Assembly: GCA_001662425.1 (NCBI GenBank)
Contig: BDDC01000010.1
Location: 116,000-179,999, forward strand
Source: Chlamydomonas sphaeroides
Taxonomy: Eukaryota; Chlorophyta; Chlorophyceae; Chlamydomonadales; Chlamydomonadaceae
Direction of reading: 5' to 3'
Length of the DNA stretch: 64,000 nucleotides
In this document: positions 24,129 to 36,900 of the stretch, in pieces
Position numbering within the stretch: the first letter of the stretch is position 1
Layout: every line of letters starts with the position of its first letter
The notes under the pieces: model-generated
The model's database searches: none
Seen by the model: the letters and a program-made list of their open reading frames with translations, nothing else
What the model was told of the DNA's origin: nothing
Program-made: the position numbers and the translations under genes

Positions 24129-24620
24129 AAATCGGCGGAAAAGGTAATGCTCGAGATGGCAGGAGAGCATTCCGGGAGCTGGGAGAATCGCTGACCGGAT
24201 TCCTGGCACCGGGGATGCGCCCGAGGTGCGCTGGCAGAGCCACGGGGATGGAGGTGTCCCCTAAGAGTGCGGCGCCCGATGAGCAGCCGCCCCTCCGGTC
24301 CGTACGATACTGAGCCGATGCACGATGCTGTGTCGTGACAGCGCGCCGTTGGTCGCGGCCGCCTGCCTCGCGTAGGGCAGGCTCAGCAGCACGGCGTGTG
24401 TGCTGACGCGTGACGCCTGAGCGCCCTGCTGAGCTGGCTCTGCCTGGCCTTGGCCCAGGCCGCCGCCAGCAGTGGCCAGCGCCTCTTCCCAATGGAGCAT
24501 CAGGCGCCGCGAGTACGGGAACAGCGCGCCCACTGGAGCTGCGGCGCCAGGCGGCTGCCTGCTGATCGCTCGCTGGCTCACCCGACGCTGAGCTAGCTAG
24601 TGTTCGTCTACCTGACAGCC

Positions 24621-24625
24621 TTACA
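24621..24625 (-). terminator. TGTAA polyadenylation signal of MON2
   Basis: TTACA on the plus strand, TGTAA in gene orientation, 287 bp after the MON2 stop codon. Confidence 0.65.
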
Positions 24626-24911
24626 ATGCAGTACATAGGCATGACAGACGCGCTGCGCGTTGCCTCTCGTCGGGGCGACAGGCGCCATCGTTGTATCACA
24701 GGCGTCCCACCCACGGCCCCAGTTCCTAGCAGGCGACCCCCCTGGCCCCCAACACAGCTCCGTACCAATCTTCTTGTCCCCACGACCTTTGCCTCCACGT
24801 ACGCTGCGCGCCGCGCTGCCCTACCCAACCCAACGCACCGCATTCACAACCGCCCACCGCGCCCGCAGCTGCGGAGCCAATGCAAGCCCTCGGCAGCTAC
24901 ACTCCCAAGCC

Positions 24912-27900
24912 TCAGCCGCTGCTGCGGCCTGTCAGGCCCAGCCCAGGCCCGCCGCACATGCCCAGCCCAGCCCCCAGCGCCGCCAGCATGCCCTGCACCG
25001 CCCCCCGGATGGCCGGGTCGGGGCTCCCAATGCACTCCACAAGCACCCCGTACAGTGCCGCCAGGTGCGCCTGCTCCTTGGCCCAGTGCAGCTGGTGCCG
25101 CACCGCCGCATTGGCGGCGGCGGCGGCGGCGGCGGCTCCGCCAGCGCTCGCCGGCGGCGGCGCCGACAGCGACGACGATGAGCCGCCGGCGGCGTGCCGC
25201 AGCGGCGCGGCGGCACCGCCGGCTGCGGCCGGGCGGCCGTCGGAGGCTACGCTGGGCGGGCCGGCGCTGTGGCTGGCGGTGGCGGTGGCGCCGCCGCCAG
25301 CGACGCCCATGGCTGACGACAGCAGCGCGCCAGTGCTGGTGTAGGTGCGGGAGAAGAAGGACGACGACACGGAGGCCGAGCTTGGCAGCGCCGCGCTGGC
25401 GGAGGAGGTGGAGGCGCGTCCCGTGGGTCGCTCCGCCACCGGCTCGGACGCCGCGCCGTCCAGGCCGCTGCCGCTGCTGTTGCCGCGCGACAGGCCGGCG
25501 GCGGCGGCAGCCGTCGCCGCCGCCTCGGGCAGCGGCGCCGCCGCGCCGGCGCGCAGCGCGCGCGCAACGTCGAACCAGAAGCGCAGGTGCGGGCGCGACG
25601 GCAGCAGCGCGTCTGCGACGGCGGGCACGACCTTGAGCTGGCCCAGCAGCTCGAGCACGTGGAGGGCCTTGCTGTGGAGCGCGCTGGAGGTGGTGGATGC
25701 CGCGCTGCCACCCGGCGCCGCAGCCGCCTGGCCCGACGGCGTCGCGAACGCCGGCTGCGGCGGCGCCCGGCGCGGCGTCGTGGGCGGCGACAGGCCGCTG
25801 CCGCCGCCGCTGCTGGGGCCGGGGCCGGCGTTGCCGCCGGGCGGGGGCGCGAGGGCGAGGGCGGGAGCGGGAGCGTCCGGGGCGGCCGGGGCGGGAGGTG
25901 GCGGGGGCGCGTGTGCTGCCTTGGCGTGCATCTCCTCGCGGGTGTAGTCGAGCAGCACGGCCTCGCAGCGGGTGACAAACACGGGCAGCGCCAGCTGAGC
26001 CACCTGTGGGGTGTGCGGCCGGGGCAGGGGCGTCAACACACACGAGTCAAGCAAGCGCGGACCGGGCCTCAAGCTAGCAGGGCGGCAGGGGCTGCGCGGC
26101 TAGCACAGCTTGCGGTGTGCCTCGACGCCCCAAGCAAGGCACAAGAAAGCAACCCCCACGCATAGGCCCCCATGATGCCTCCTCACCTCCAGCTGCGCGC
26201 GCTGCGCCGGCGGCTCGCGGCCCTCGTGCTCGGGCGCCTCTTGGCCCCGGCTGCACAGCACGAAGAGCTTGTTCAGGCACACGTGACTAAGGCGGCTGGT
26301 GGGCGGCAGCCCCGACTCGTCGATGTACGGCAGGGAGCCGAACGGGCTGTCGGGCACGGCGGCGGCGCCGGCGGCGGCGCCGAACAGCGCCCAGCCGGCG
26401 GGCGAGGGCGCGGCGGGAGGAGCGCCTGAGGCGGCGCCCGTGTCGAGCAGCTCCACCATGGACCGCCGGACCTGGAGGAGCATGGTCGAGGGTTGCAAGG
26501 AGCGGCGGGCGGTTCGTGACGTGTCGGTTTTGAGCCGTGCGTTGGCACCAGCCCCCAGCGCCAGGCGCTCAGCACCGGAGACAGGTGGCCGCGGCCGCAG
26601 GAACAGGCAGGCAGCGCGGCGTGCGACACAGCCTGTTTGTGAGGCAGCGCCCTCTTCAGGCCGCGGCCCCAGCGGCCCCCGGGCCCTGCAGGAGTCCCCA
26701 TGTCTCACGTGCAGCGGCGCGTGCTGGCAGGCCGACAGCACCGTCTCCGACAGGCAGTCAAGCACCGTCACCGTGATCTCCAGGTCGGCAGAGGCCTGGC
26801 CAGGCGGGAAGGGAAGGGAGGGGCAGGGCGGGGCAGGTAGCAGGGCCCGTGTCGGTCGCTGACGAACGGAAGGCTCAGGCGCCGGGCGGCTCACGCGGTG
26901 CCGGACGCTGCTCGACGCGCGGCCTCGGACAGAGGCGAGCGGGCGCCAGGCAGCGCCGCGGGCGGGGCTGCGTCACCGTCGCAACGCCGCCCACCTGCTC
27001 GGCCGTCGGCGCAGGCGTCGCCGCGACAGCAGGCCCCGAGCCCGCACCGGGCGTTGGCGACGCGTCGGCGCCGCCCGGTGCAGGCGGTCGGGTCGGCAGC
27101 ACGCCCAGCGCCGATGCGGCCGCGGCCGCGGCGACCAGGGCCTGCTGCGCCGCGGGTGAGGGCTGCTGCAGCGGCGGCAGGTGGGAGCCGAGCAGGAACA
27201 TGTGGAAGGCGCGAGCCAGCGCCGGCCAGGTCGCGGGCGGCACCTGCTGCTGCTGCTGCTGGTGGGGCCCCTGCTGGAGGGAGGGAGGGAAAGGACAAGC
27301 GGCGGCGTCCGTGAAAGCTTCTGCCAGGCCCACATGCCCCTGCCCCTGCCCCTACCAGGGCCCTGCCGGTCGCACGCCCGCTAGCGGGCTGGAGTGCAAC
27401 CAGCTTGCACCTGCCCCCGCCCCAGCCGACATGCACGGGTGGTGTCGCCGCGGTGCCCCAACCACACAGCTATCACCGGTACTGGTGTACTGTCCCCTTC
27501 CGCTGCCCCTACCCCGACAGCCAGCGCCCAGCAGCCCCCGGCGCCCGCACCTGGCTGCATATGTTGATGGACGGCAGCCCCGTCTGCACCACCGTCACCA
27601 GCCCGCGGGCCGCCGACCGCCACAGCTCCTCCAGCGGCTCCGGCCCCGGGTCGGGCAGCAGCAGCAGGTTGTACGGCAGCGGCGCCGCCGCCAGCGCCGC
27701 CAGCTGCGGCGCCAGGTGCCGTACGGCCATGCACTCGGACAGCGCGCCCACCAGCAGCGGGAAGGTGGACACGCGGACCTGGGGGGGGGGAAGCCAAACG
27801 TGTGGTAGAGTGGGAGCGTGCGTGTGCGGTCTGTCGTGAAGTCTGGTCGTTGCCTTGACAGGATGTATGCAGCGGCAGGCCCCCGCGGTACGTGTGCGTG

Positions 27901-30900
27901 GGGACGTTTCTTGCCCCGCCGCACGTGCCAGGACACGTGGCCCCGATACCAAGGCCCGCATGCCCAGGAAGCATAGTCAGACACACCGGTGTAGGCATAC
28001 TACACATGCGTCCGTCTGTCCATGGCCCTACCTGCCAAGACACGTAATCCCGGTACCACGCCGCCAGCAGCTCCACCACCCTCGCCATCCACACCGGCGA
28101 CAGCGCTCTCGCCTCCTGCACCTCATCCACCTTGGGACCGCCGCACGGCCCCTGCTCCGCGCCCCCGAAGCCATCCCCGGTGGCGCCAGAGGCGGTTGCG
28201 GCCGCCGCGTGAGCGGGTGTGGCCGGGGCTGTGGAGGAGGCGGAGGCGGTTCCGCCGTGCACCGAGGGCTCGCGGCTGGCGGCGGTGCCGGTGCTGGCGA
28301 GGCTGGTGGCGGAGGGCATGGGGTCCAGCAGGGGTTCGCTGGGTGGGCTGGGGCTGGGCTGCGGCAGGGCGCCGGCCTGGCCCAGCGAGGCGGCGCCGGC
28401 GCGGCGTTGCTGTGGGCCGGCGGGGAGCGACGAGGGAAAGGGTGGTCAGCGGGTGGGCGGGGGACAGCAGCGGGGGAGGCAGGTGGCAGACGGCGGAGCG
28501 GGCAGCGCGGCGCAGCCGGCCCCGGTCGGAGGAGCTAGGCGCCGGCTCGCAGGTAGGTAGTGGGGGGCAGCGAGCAGCCGGTTAGCGAGGGCAGGCCCGC
28601 AGGCAGCAGGCGGCAGGCGGCAGAGCAAGCAGCAGCAGGGCGTGCTGGGCCCGGGGAGCCCGCACGACGCACCGCCGTCACGCAGGCCGCCTGCAGCGCC
28701 GCCGCCTGCTGCGCGTGCGCGCGCAGCGCGAGCGTGCTGAAGGGGCGCAGCATGTTGCACAGCACGCCCAGCACGGCGGGCCACACGCCGGCGGCGCTGA
28801 CGGCGGCGGGCAGCGCCGACAGCGCCGCGAGCGCGGCCCTCTGGATGGGGCCCACCGTCGTCCAGTGGATCACGGACGTATCGTCGGACCCAACCGGGTA
28901 CCGTACGAACCGGTCCAGCCAGCCGACGATGAGCATGACGTGGCTGGGGTCCGGCGGCGGCGGCGGAGCCGCCGGCGGCGCGTCCGGCGGCGGCGGGGCC
29001 GCCGCCGCCGCTGCCGCGGCGGCGACAGCCGGCGGAGCCGCGTTGAAGCTCTGCCAGCTGGCGAGCGGCGGCAGCTCGAAGGAGGCCAGGGGCGGGGGCT
29101 TGGGCAGGTGCAGCAGCGGCGCGGCGAGGTTGGCGATGCAGGACAGCAGCTCGGCGCGGGCCTGCATGGGAGCCGCGGTGTTGGGCGCGGCCATGGCGGC
29201 CACACCTGCGGGCGGGGAGGCAGGGGCGAGGCGTGGGGCAGGGCGGCACACAGTGAGTCATCAGAGCGCGCGGAGCGCCACGGTGACCAGGCCACGGCGA
29301 CGCCACTGCAAGTACACACGACTGTCTCAGGAGGATAGCAACCGCACGCACCTCGGTCGATGGCGGCCAGGGCTCGGTCCCACATAACGCGGGTGACAAC
29401 GGGCTTGGAGCCGTGCTCCTGCGTGGGCGCGCGACTGGGCGTCAGACCAAGGGACGGGTTCCCGTATGACACACACGCAGGGGTGGTACTCTATTTCGGC
29501 CCTGTACACATGCAGGCGCCTGTGCGGGCCGCCGCGTCATCTCAAGCAAGCGCTGCTGCACCAGCACAGAGCCGCGCAGCGTGGATGCGCCGTGCAAGAG
29601 AAAGGGGCCCGGCACGAGCGCCCGACAGCCCCCGGTGCGCCGTGCGGGCGGAGCCCGCCGCCCCTTGGGCCTCCGGCCGCTCACCGACAGCAGCGTGGAC
29701 AGCAGGCTGGTGGCGGCCATGGACACGCCCTTGCGCCCCGTGGACAGCACGTCGCCCACCAGCTGCTCCATGGAGGGGCCCAAGGGGGCAGCAACGTGGA
29801 GGTCGCCCGTCAGCACGCATGCATACGGGGGACGAGCTGCCCGCGCGGGCTGCGGAGGAGGGCAGGCAAGCAGCGGCCGCAACCCTGCGGGCCGCGTCGC
29901 GTCATCACCCGCGCACGAGCGCGGCGGCGCGTTGAGGGCGCCGCGCTTTGGGGTCCCAGCCCCGACGCTGCCTGGCCGCACCTGCATCAGCTGCTGCCAG
30001 GCCGTGTCCCACACCTCCAGCGCCGCCAGCAGCGGCAGGTGGCGCTTCATGACCTGCCGCGCGGCCGGGCACGCGAGAGCCACACGGGCGCAGCGAGCGG
30101 TCAGCCAAGCACGCGGCGCGCGTCGCCGCGCCACGCCGCAAGCAGGGGCTGGGGTGTTGGGGGCACGGCCGTGGGCACGCGGCCGCCAATGTCGAACCAC
30201 CACCACAACGGCGCCGCGTGGCGTGGCGCCGGCCCCCTCACCTTGGCCGTGCCCCCAAGCGCCAGCACCAGCGTCTCGTCCCACTGCTTCTGCTCGCTGT
30301 TGCGGCTGTGGTGCACCAGCATCGTCACGGACCGCCCCCCTGCGGGGTGAGGAGGGTCGGTCCGGCGGCAGGAGGGAGCTCGGGGAGCAGGACCACACCA
30401 GGGCTGGTGCGTGCAGGGGTGGGCCAGGGCGCCACCCAGGCCGCCCATGCCGCCTCCTTCCAACCTGCCCAGGCCAGACCAGGGCCCCCGACCCACCCTT
30501 TTCCTTGCCCAGCTCCACGGCGGCCGCTTCCTCGCGCGAGCTGGAGGCGCTGAGCCTCGCGATGGTGGCGAGCAGCTCGAAGAGCAGGCCCCAGAACAGC
30601 TCCGCCCACACGTCCAGTGGGAACTTGCCGCCGTGGGAGCCCACCGCCATGAACAGCGTGCGCACGGCGGCGTTCCGGATCTGCGGGGTCGGGGCAGGGG
30701 CATGTGTGGATTTGGCGGTGTCGCGTGACAGGCATGGGCGTGGGCGTGGGCGCGTGGCCTTGACCCACACGTCACTCCATCCGCACATCTCATCGCGTCG
30801 TCGTGCTTCGCAGCGGGCTGGCGCACCTCGGGCCGCGGGTCCACCGACAACGTCTTGAGCGACCTGAACGCCACCATGAGCATGGCGATACTCTCCGCCT

Positions 30901-33900
30901 CATTCAGGTCGTGGCCCGCAGGAGCGGCAGCACCAGCAGGGCTGATGACGCCGCCGCCGCCGCCGCTGTCGGCTGCGGCCGGCGGCTGCGCCACCGGCGT
31001 CATCGCCGCCGCCGCCACCGGGCCCAGGCCGCTGGGACCCGTGAATGACGGCACCGGCGACGCGCATGGGAGCGACGGCACGCCGCGCGCGAAAGACAGC
31101 GCCGCGGCAAAGGCGGGCGACATCTGCCGCTCGACCTCCGAGGGGACGCCGTCGCCGCCACCGCCGCCGCCGCCGCCACCGCCAGCGCCGCTGCCCGTGC
31201 CAAACGGGTCGAAGGAAGCCCCCGGCGCCGTTGACGCAGCGGGCGGCGGCGACTGCGGCGCTGTCGGCGCCACGACCGGCGGGGCCGGCGTGACAGGCTC
31301 GGCGGCCGCGGCCGCGGCGGCGGCCGAGGCGGCGGCGTGTGCGGCTCCGCTGGCGTGTGCGGCGTGTGCCTTGGACAGGGTGCCGCGGCTGCGCGCCAAG
31401 TGGTCGGTGACGTTCCACAGCATGGTGATGGCGGTGAGCGACACGTTGAGCACCACATCCTGCGATGGGCAGGTGGCGTCGGGCGGTCGCAGGTCGCAGG
31501 TCGCACGTTAGCACGCCGTTAGACATCCACGTGCGGTGCCCTCACAACGCAGGCGGCGGCGCCGCGGCGCACCGCGCAGCGAAGGCCGGGCGCGAGGTCA
31601 CGGCTCCGCCTGCGGCCCCCAGAGCGATCCGCCCCCTACCCAACACCACCTCCCGGCCTCCCTCGCCCCTGGGCACCTGGGTGGCGAAGCGCGCAATCAC
31701 GTCCAGCGCCTTGGCCACGTGCTCCTTGGGCAGCGAGGAGGCCAGGTAGTCGGCGGCCAGCAGCTCAACCACCTACAGGGGAGGGCCGCGAGGGCAGCCA
31801 GCCTGGGTCGCGGTACCGCAGCTTTGGTCCCAGCGCCGCCAGTCCTTGGACCACCAGCGCCCTGGACCACCCTCCGCAGCCGCCCCGCGCCCGTCCATCT
31901 GCCCTTGCCCTTCCGTACCCAGCGGCCTGTTCCCCACTGTGTCTGTGCAACGGCCCGCTGTGTTTCCGCTGCGCCACCCGTCCCTGCCCCGCCATTCCCC
32001 TCCCACGCGCTTACGCACCCGCTTGGAAGGCCAGCCGCACTACAGCAGCTCCTTAATGCTTATGATGAAATCGCATCACTGTAGTACTGACAGACTCCCA
32101 TCACACGTGAGCCCATCGCACGCGGCGCTCACCTGGAAGCCCAGCCGCACCTCCTGGGGGTCGCCCCCGCCCCGCGCCGGCACCGCCTCCAGCAGCCGCA
32201 GCAGCGGCACCCAGCCCCGGGTCAGGTCCTCCCCGCGGTGCTGCAGCACGTGCAGAGCCACACGCAGCAGCCCGCGCCGCACGTCGCCGCTGCGGCCGCC
32301 CTCCCGGTACAGCGAGTCCAGAGCCACCTGGAGCCGGGCAGAGAGCAGGGGAGGAAGGCAGGGAGGGGCACGATGTGCATAGCGGGCGGCGGCCATGGGG
32401 AAAAGAAAAGCTCGTGCGGCGAGCTCGCACGACAGCACCGAGGACACCAGGGAGCGGTGAGCGTGGGCGAGGCGACCCGCAGCGGCGCCGTGGCCACCCC
32501 AGACCACAGCACCCCGCCCAGGCGCACCAGCAGCATGTGCTGCACGTCCTCCCGCTGCGCCGCCTGCATCACGCCACGGTTGGCCGCCAGGCTGGCCGCC
32601 GCCGCCGTGCCGCCGCCGCCGCCGCCGCCCATGCTGGCGCCGGCCGCCACCGCCACCTGCGGCGCCGCGCCCGAGCTGCTGTAGCCGCCGTTGGCCCTGC
32701 TGCCGAAGTTGGGCGGCAGCGCAGGCGAGCCCGGCGGGCCGGAGCCGCCGCCGGCGGCGGCGGCGGCCGCCACCGCCGCCGCCACCGACTGCGCAAACGG
32801 CGACGCCGCCGTCGAGGTCGAGGGCAGGGGGGTGGGGCCGGGCGAGAACCCGCTGGCTGCGAGGCCGCTCGGCGGGGTCTGCGGCAGGTCCGGCAGCGGC
32901 CGGCCGGGACCGGCCAGCAGCCCGACGCCGGACCGGACGCTGCCGAAGGGCTGCAGCGAGACGGACGGCGAGCCCACGAGCGCGCCGCCGAAGCTGGATG
33001 AGTGGTCGCGCGACGTCCGCCGAGAGCCTGGCCCCGGGGACACTCCCAACGACAGCGCGTACGAGGGGAAGCTGGGGATGGGCTGGGGCGCGCTGGAGTT
33101 GGCCAGGCGGCCAGAGGCGTTGCGCCCGCCGGCGGCAGCCGCCGCGGCTGCGGCGCCGGCTGCGGCGGCGGAGGCGGGCGACAGCGCGTCCTCGGGCGGC
33201 GGCAGCGGCGCGGTGAACTTGTCCGGGACATGAAGCTCGGGGTTGAGGGCGCCGGTAATGGTGCGGTCCAGCGCGTCCAACGCCGCGGCTCGGACCTGCG
33301 GCGGGGAGGGTACGTACCATGGGAGTAACGAACTAGTTGCGAACCTCCGCGCAGCCGGGAGGGGGGAGTTGTAGCACGCGCCACGCTCGTTGAACCACGG
33401 AGGGCGAGCAGCGCGCCCCAGGAGGCGCGAGGCCTCTGCTCTCATGCGAGCAGCTCCTTGCGGCGCCTTGATGCCGGTGCCGCTACCCCTAGCCCGGGGC
33501 GGGGTCCTGGCAGGCGTGCTCGGCTTGTTGCTGTTTCTTTCCCCGCGCAGACACACACGGTTCTGTTCTACCTAACCCTGGAACACACGCCACGGCCCGC
33601 ACGCCCCCACCTGCAGGCTGCCGCTGCCCAGCACGTCCACCACATGCGGCATGAAGATGGGCCACAGGTCCTGCACCCGCCACAGGTTGTGCAGCAGCGT
33701 GTCCACCATACGGTTCAGACCACACAGCCGCACCGGCCCGCTCGCATTACCCAGCGGACCCGCCAGCGCGCCGCCGCCAGGGCCGCTGGCGTCGCCGCCG
33801 GCTGCGGCCGCCGCCGCCGCGGCGGCGGCGGCGGCTCCGCCGCCGCCCAGCACGCCGGCGGCGCGCGCCGCCGCGATGGCGGCGGCAGCGCCGCCGCTGG

Positions 33901-36900
33901 ACATGCCGGCGGCGGCGGCAGCAGCGCCGGCGCCTTCGGCACTGCCGCCGCGGGCGCCGCCGACGAGGCCGAGGTTGCGGAGGGTGGCTGTGGAGATGTG
34001 CGACAGCGCCTCCAGCAGCGCCACGACGGCCTCGCAGGACATGTGGTGCGTGTTTTCAAACAACTGGTCGGCGGCGGAGGCCAGGATGCGGAGCTCGCGC
34101 TGCGCCGTGGTGGCGTCGTCGTCGCCGCCGTCGGCCGCCATCGCGGCGGCGGCGGCCGTCGGCAGCGCGACGCCCGCCGGCAGGATGCTGCCGCCGCCGC
34201 CGGGCCCCAGCACGCCGGCCTCGCGCGCGGCGGCGATGGCGGCGGCGGCGCCGCCGGAGGACATGCCGGTGCCGGCGGCGGCACCGCCGCCGCCGGCGGC
34301 GGCGCCGCTGCCCAGGGGCTGCGCCAGGGTCGTCGCAGGCGTGAGGCCCACTGAGGCCTCCGCCTCTGCGGCCGCCTCCTGCGGACGAAGGGAAGGCGCC
34401 GCGTCAGGCCCCCCCTCACGGTCCTGACTGCACGAGTGCAACCACCTCTTGCCGGCCGCAGCCTTCTTCTCCGGCTGCACAACCACGCCGCGACGAGAGC
34501 AGACCTCTGTGCACACATGCCGTACACAAAAGACACACACACGCGCTCCCTCTGCCCCCCTCTCTCCCCTTGCCGGTCCGCACCATGAGGTAGGAGGCGG
34601 TGGTGGTGTGGGGCGACATGAGGATGACGTCCAGCGCGTTCACGCAGTCCACCACCCGCAGCCAGGAGCCGTCGTCCAGCACGTCCGCCAGCCGGTGCGC
34701 CAGCGCAAACACGGCCCGCAGCGCCGCGATGTTGCGCGGAGTCAGCACCACGCGCACGCCGCCGCGGTCCGTGACCACGCGCGTGAGGAAGCCGGGCTCC
34801 GTGGCGGAGCTGGGCGCGCCGCCGGCGGCGGAGCCGGTGGACGCGACGGAGCTCTTGCGGCCGGCCAGGCTGCGGCATTCGGGACCAGCCAGCAAACGGG
34901 GCGGTGGTCAGGTGGGTTGTAGCGATCATCCCTGTGTGGGAGCAGCGCCAGGCAGACCAGGGCCAAGCCAGTCGGCGCGCCAGGGGCCAGACCCACCCGC
35001 CGACGCTGCGGTCCTCTCCGCCCAGCGCGCCGCTGCCGCCGCCTGCCAGCGCCGCCAGCGCTACGGCCATGTCGTCCTCGCCCGGCGGCAGCAGCGTGTG
35101 GGAGCACAGCGCCGCCAGCAGGCTGTCGCGCGCCTCCTCCAGCCGCAGCGCGCAGGCGCAGTAGGTGATGCCCTGCGGTGGGTCGGGAGGGGGCCGGGGC
35201 CGGGGCGGGTTGGTGCAGCAGCGGTCGGCGGCGTGCGCTCGGGGAGCGGATGTGCCGAGGAGGGCGCGCGCAGGGAGCGGCACTGGGGCCCGCGCCGCGG
35301 CACAGCGCCTACAGGTGGGTTGCCTGGGTACCCGGCCGTAGTGGTCCGTCGCGAGCAGGGCACAACCGGGCGGGCCACTGCCCTCCAACCGAGCCCGCCC
35401 GGCCAGGGCCGGCCATCTTTCCTGGCTCCCACCGAGCTCGGGCCACCATGCCTCAAGGCCCGCCTGGTGCTGCTGCGCTGGTTTGTGGGACGCGCTATGG
35501 GCGACGCCCTTCGCTGTCACTGCCGGGCCCACAACTGCAGCCCCCTCAAAAGCAGTTACGAAGGTCTTCCGAGCAAATCCAACGACCATAAACAGCACCA
35601 CACTCCCATGCTGTATGCAGTCGACCCACCTGCAGCCCTCGCATGAGCAGGTTGACTAGCACGTCGTGGCTGGCCCGCGCCAGCATCATGTTGGACACCG
35701 ACAGCACGCAGCGCCACAGCTGCCCCACCAGGCCCTGCACGCTTGCCACCTTGATGTCGCCCGTGTCGCGGGTCAGCACTGCGGCCGCACACGGAGAGGC
35801 GCAACCCGTGCGGAGGCAGCAGTCATGCAGTAGGAGGTCACATCGGGCCGACGGCTGGGGAGACCACCTGGCGTTGAGTCTTCACCGCTTGAGCAAGGGC
35901 GTGCCGGCACTTGCTCAGCCCCCTGTCCCACTTCCCATACATTCCGTCTGCACCCACTGCCCTTTCCCCAGCCCCCTCCACCGCCCCTGTACCTCCCGCC
36001 CGACCCCCTTGCTCACGCTTGGGCGAGGGCACGCCCAGCGCTGCTCCACACCATTCCATGCCCCCGTCCCCATCGCACACGCCGGGCCACCCTACCCACA
36101 ATCTGCACCCAGTTCACGCCCAAGTATCCCTGCCGCCCCCTCCCTTGCCGCTCACGCTTGGGCGAGGGCATGCCCGGCTCCGCGGGCACCACAACGCAGT
36201 CGGTGAGCGCCTCCGCGCTGCCGCCCAGCGCCAGCACGCACTCCAGCCCCAGGTGCGCGATCACCACCTCGCTGCCGTACGCCAGATTGGTGCCGAAGGC
36301 CTCCGTCTCCTGAGGGAGCGAGCGCGTGTTGGGTGGCCAGGCCAGACTGAGTGCGTGCGCCCGGGCGAAGGATACGGGGCCCATGCAAGCCAGACCCCTC
36401 ACCACCGGGGCCCTCAATTGCTGCCAGCTCCTGACGCAATGCCCTGCATGGCTACATGGAGCCCGCCCGTCTCTGCGCGCCAAGCCCGCCCCTACCCTTC
36501 CCGGCGCCGGACCCTGCCTGCGCCAATTAACTCGACTGCTCCCGCCTCGGCACCCAGCTGCCGCTCCAGGTGATGGTCTCCCCTTGACCCGGTCAGCCAT
36601 GACTCTCCGACCAGCGCCGCCTCCGCCCTTCCCGATTCCTGACCCACCTGCACCGCGTCCCTCGCCCCCAGCTGGCGCTGCAGGTACAGGTTGCCCAGCG
36701 CCGACACCACATCGTCCTCGGGCGTCTCGATGGCCGTGCGCACATACCTGGGCACGCAGGGAGGCAGGCGAGGCAGGGGAGGCAGGCAGGCAGGAAAGGC
36801 GAGCCTGATCGCGCCGGCTCAAGCCCCGTCTGAAAGCCAGCGCTCGTGTGTGGGGGGACGCGAGGGGCGCTCGCTCGCCCATAGGAAGGCAGGTCCAGGC

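Larger units (their letters stand above)
23069..24911. other. Convergent 3' flanks of the poly(A) polymerase and MON2 genes
   Basis: About 1.84 kb between two convergent genes. The left part is G-rich 3' UTR ending near the TGTAA at 23736; the right part is the MON2 3' UTR, with TGTAA on the minus strand at 24621. In between, about 23760-24260, the base composition drops and a near-perfect palindrome occurs at 24091-24128. A 336-codon minus-strand open frame overlaps this region but has no recognisable features. Confidence 0.55.

Noticed and set aside
23833..24843. 336-codon minus-strand open frame between the poly(A) polymerase and MON2 genes
   Set aside because: It crosses the palindrome and both 3' flanks, has no family motif, and MON2's own polyadenylation signal lies within it.
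27240..27275. CAG/CTG triplet run in MON2 exon 27 as a possible regulatory repeat
   Set aside because: It simply encodes a short poly-Gln tract in frame, ordinary for this genome.
29685..29765. Two alternative acceptors (GAG/CAG) for MON2 exon 22
   Set aside because: This is a common tandem-acceptor arrangement that changes a single Gln and keeps frame; not treated as a separate finding.
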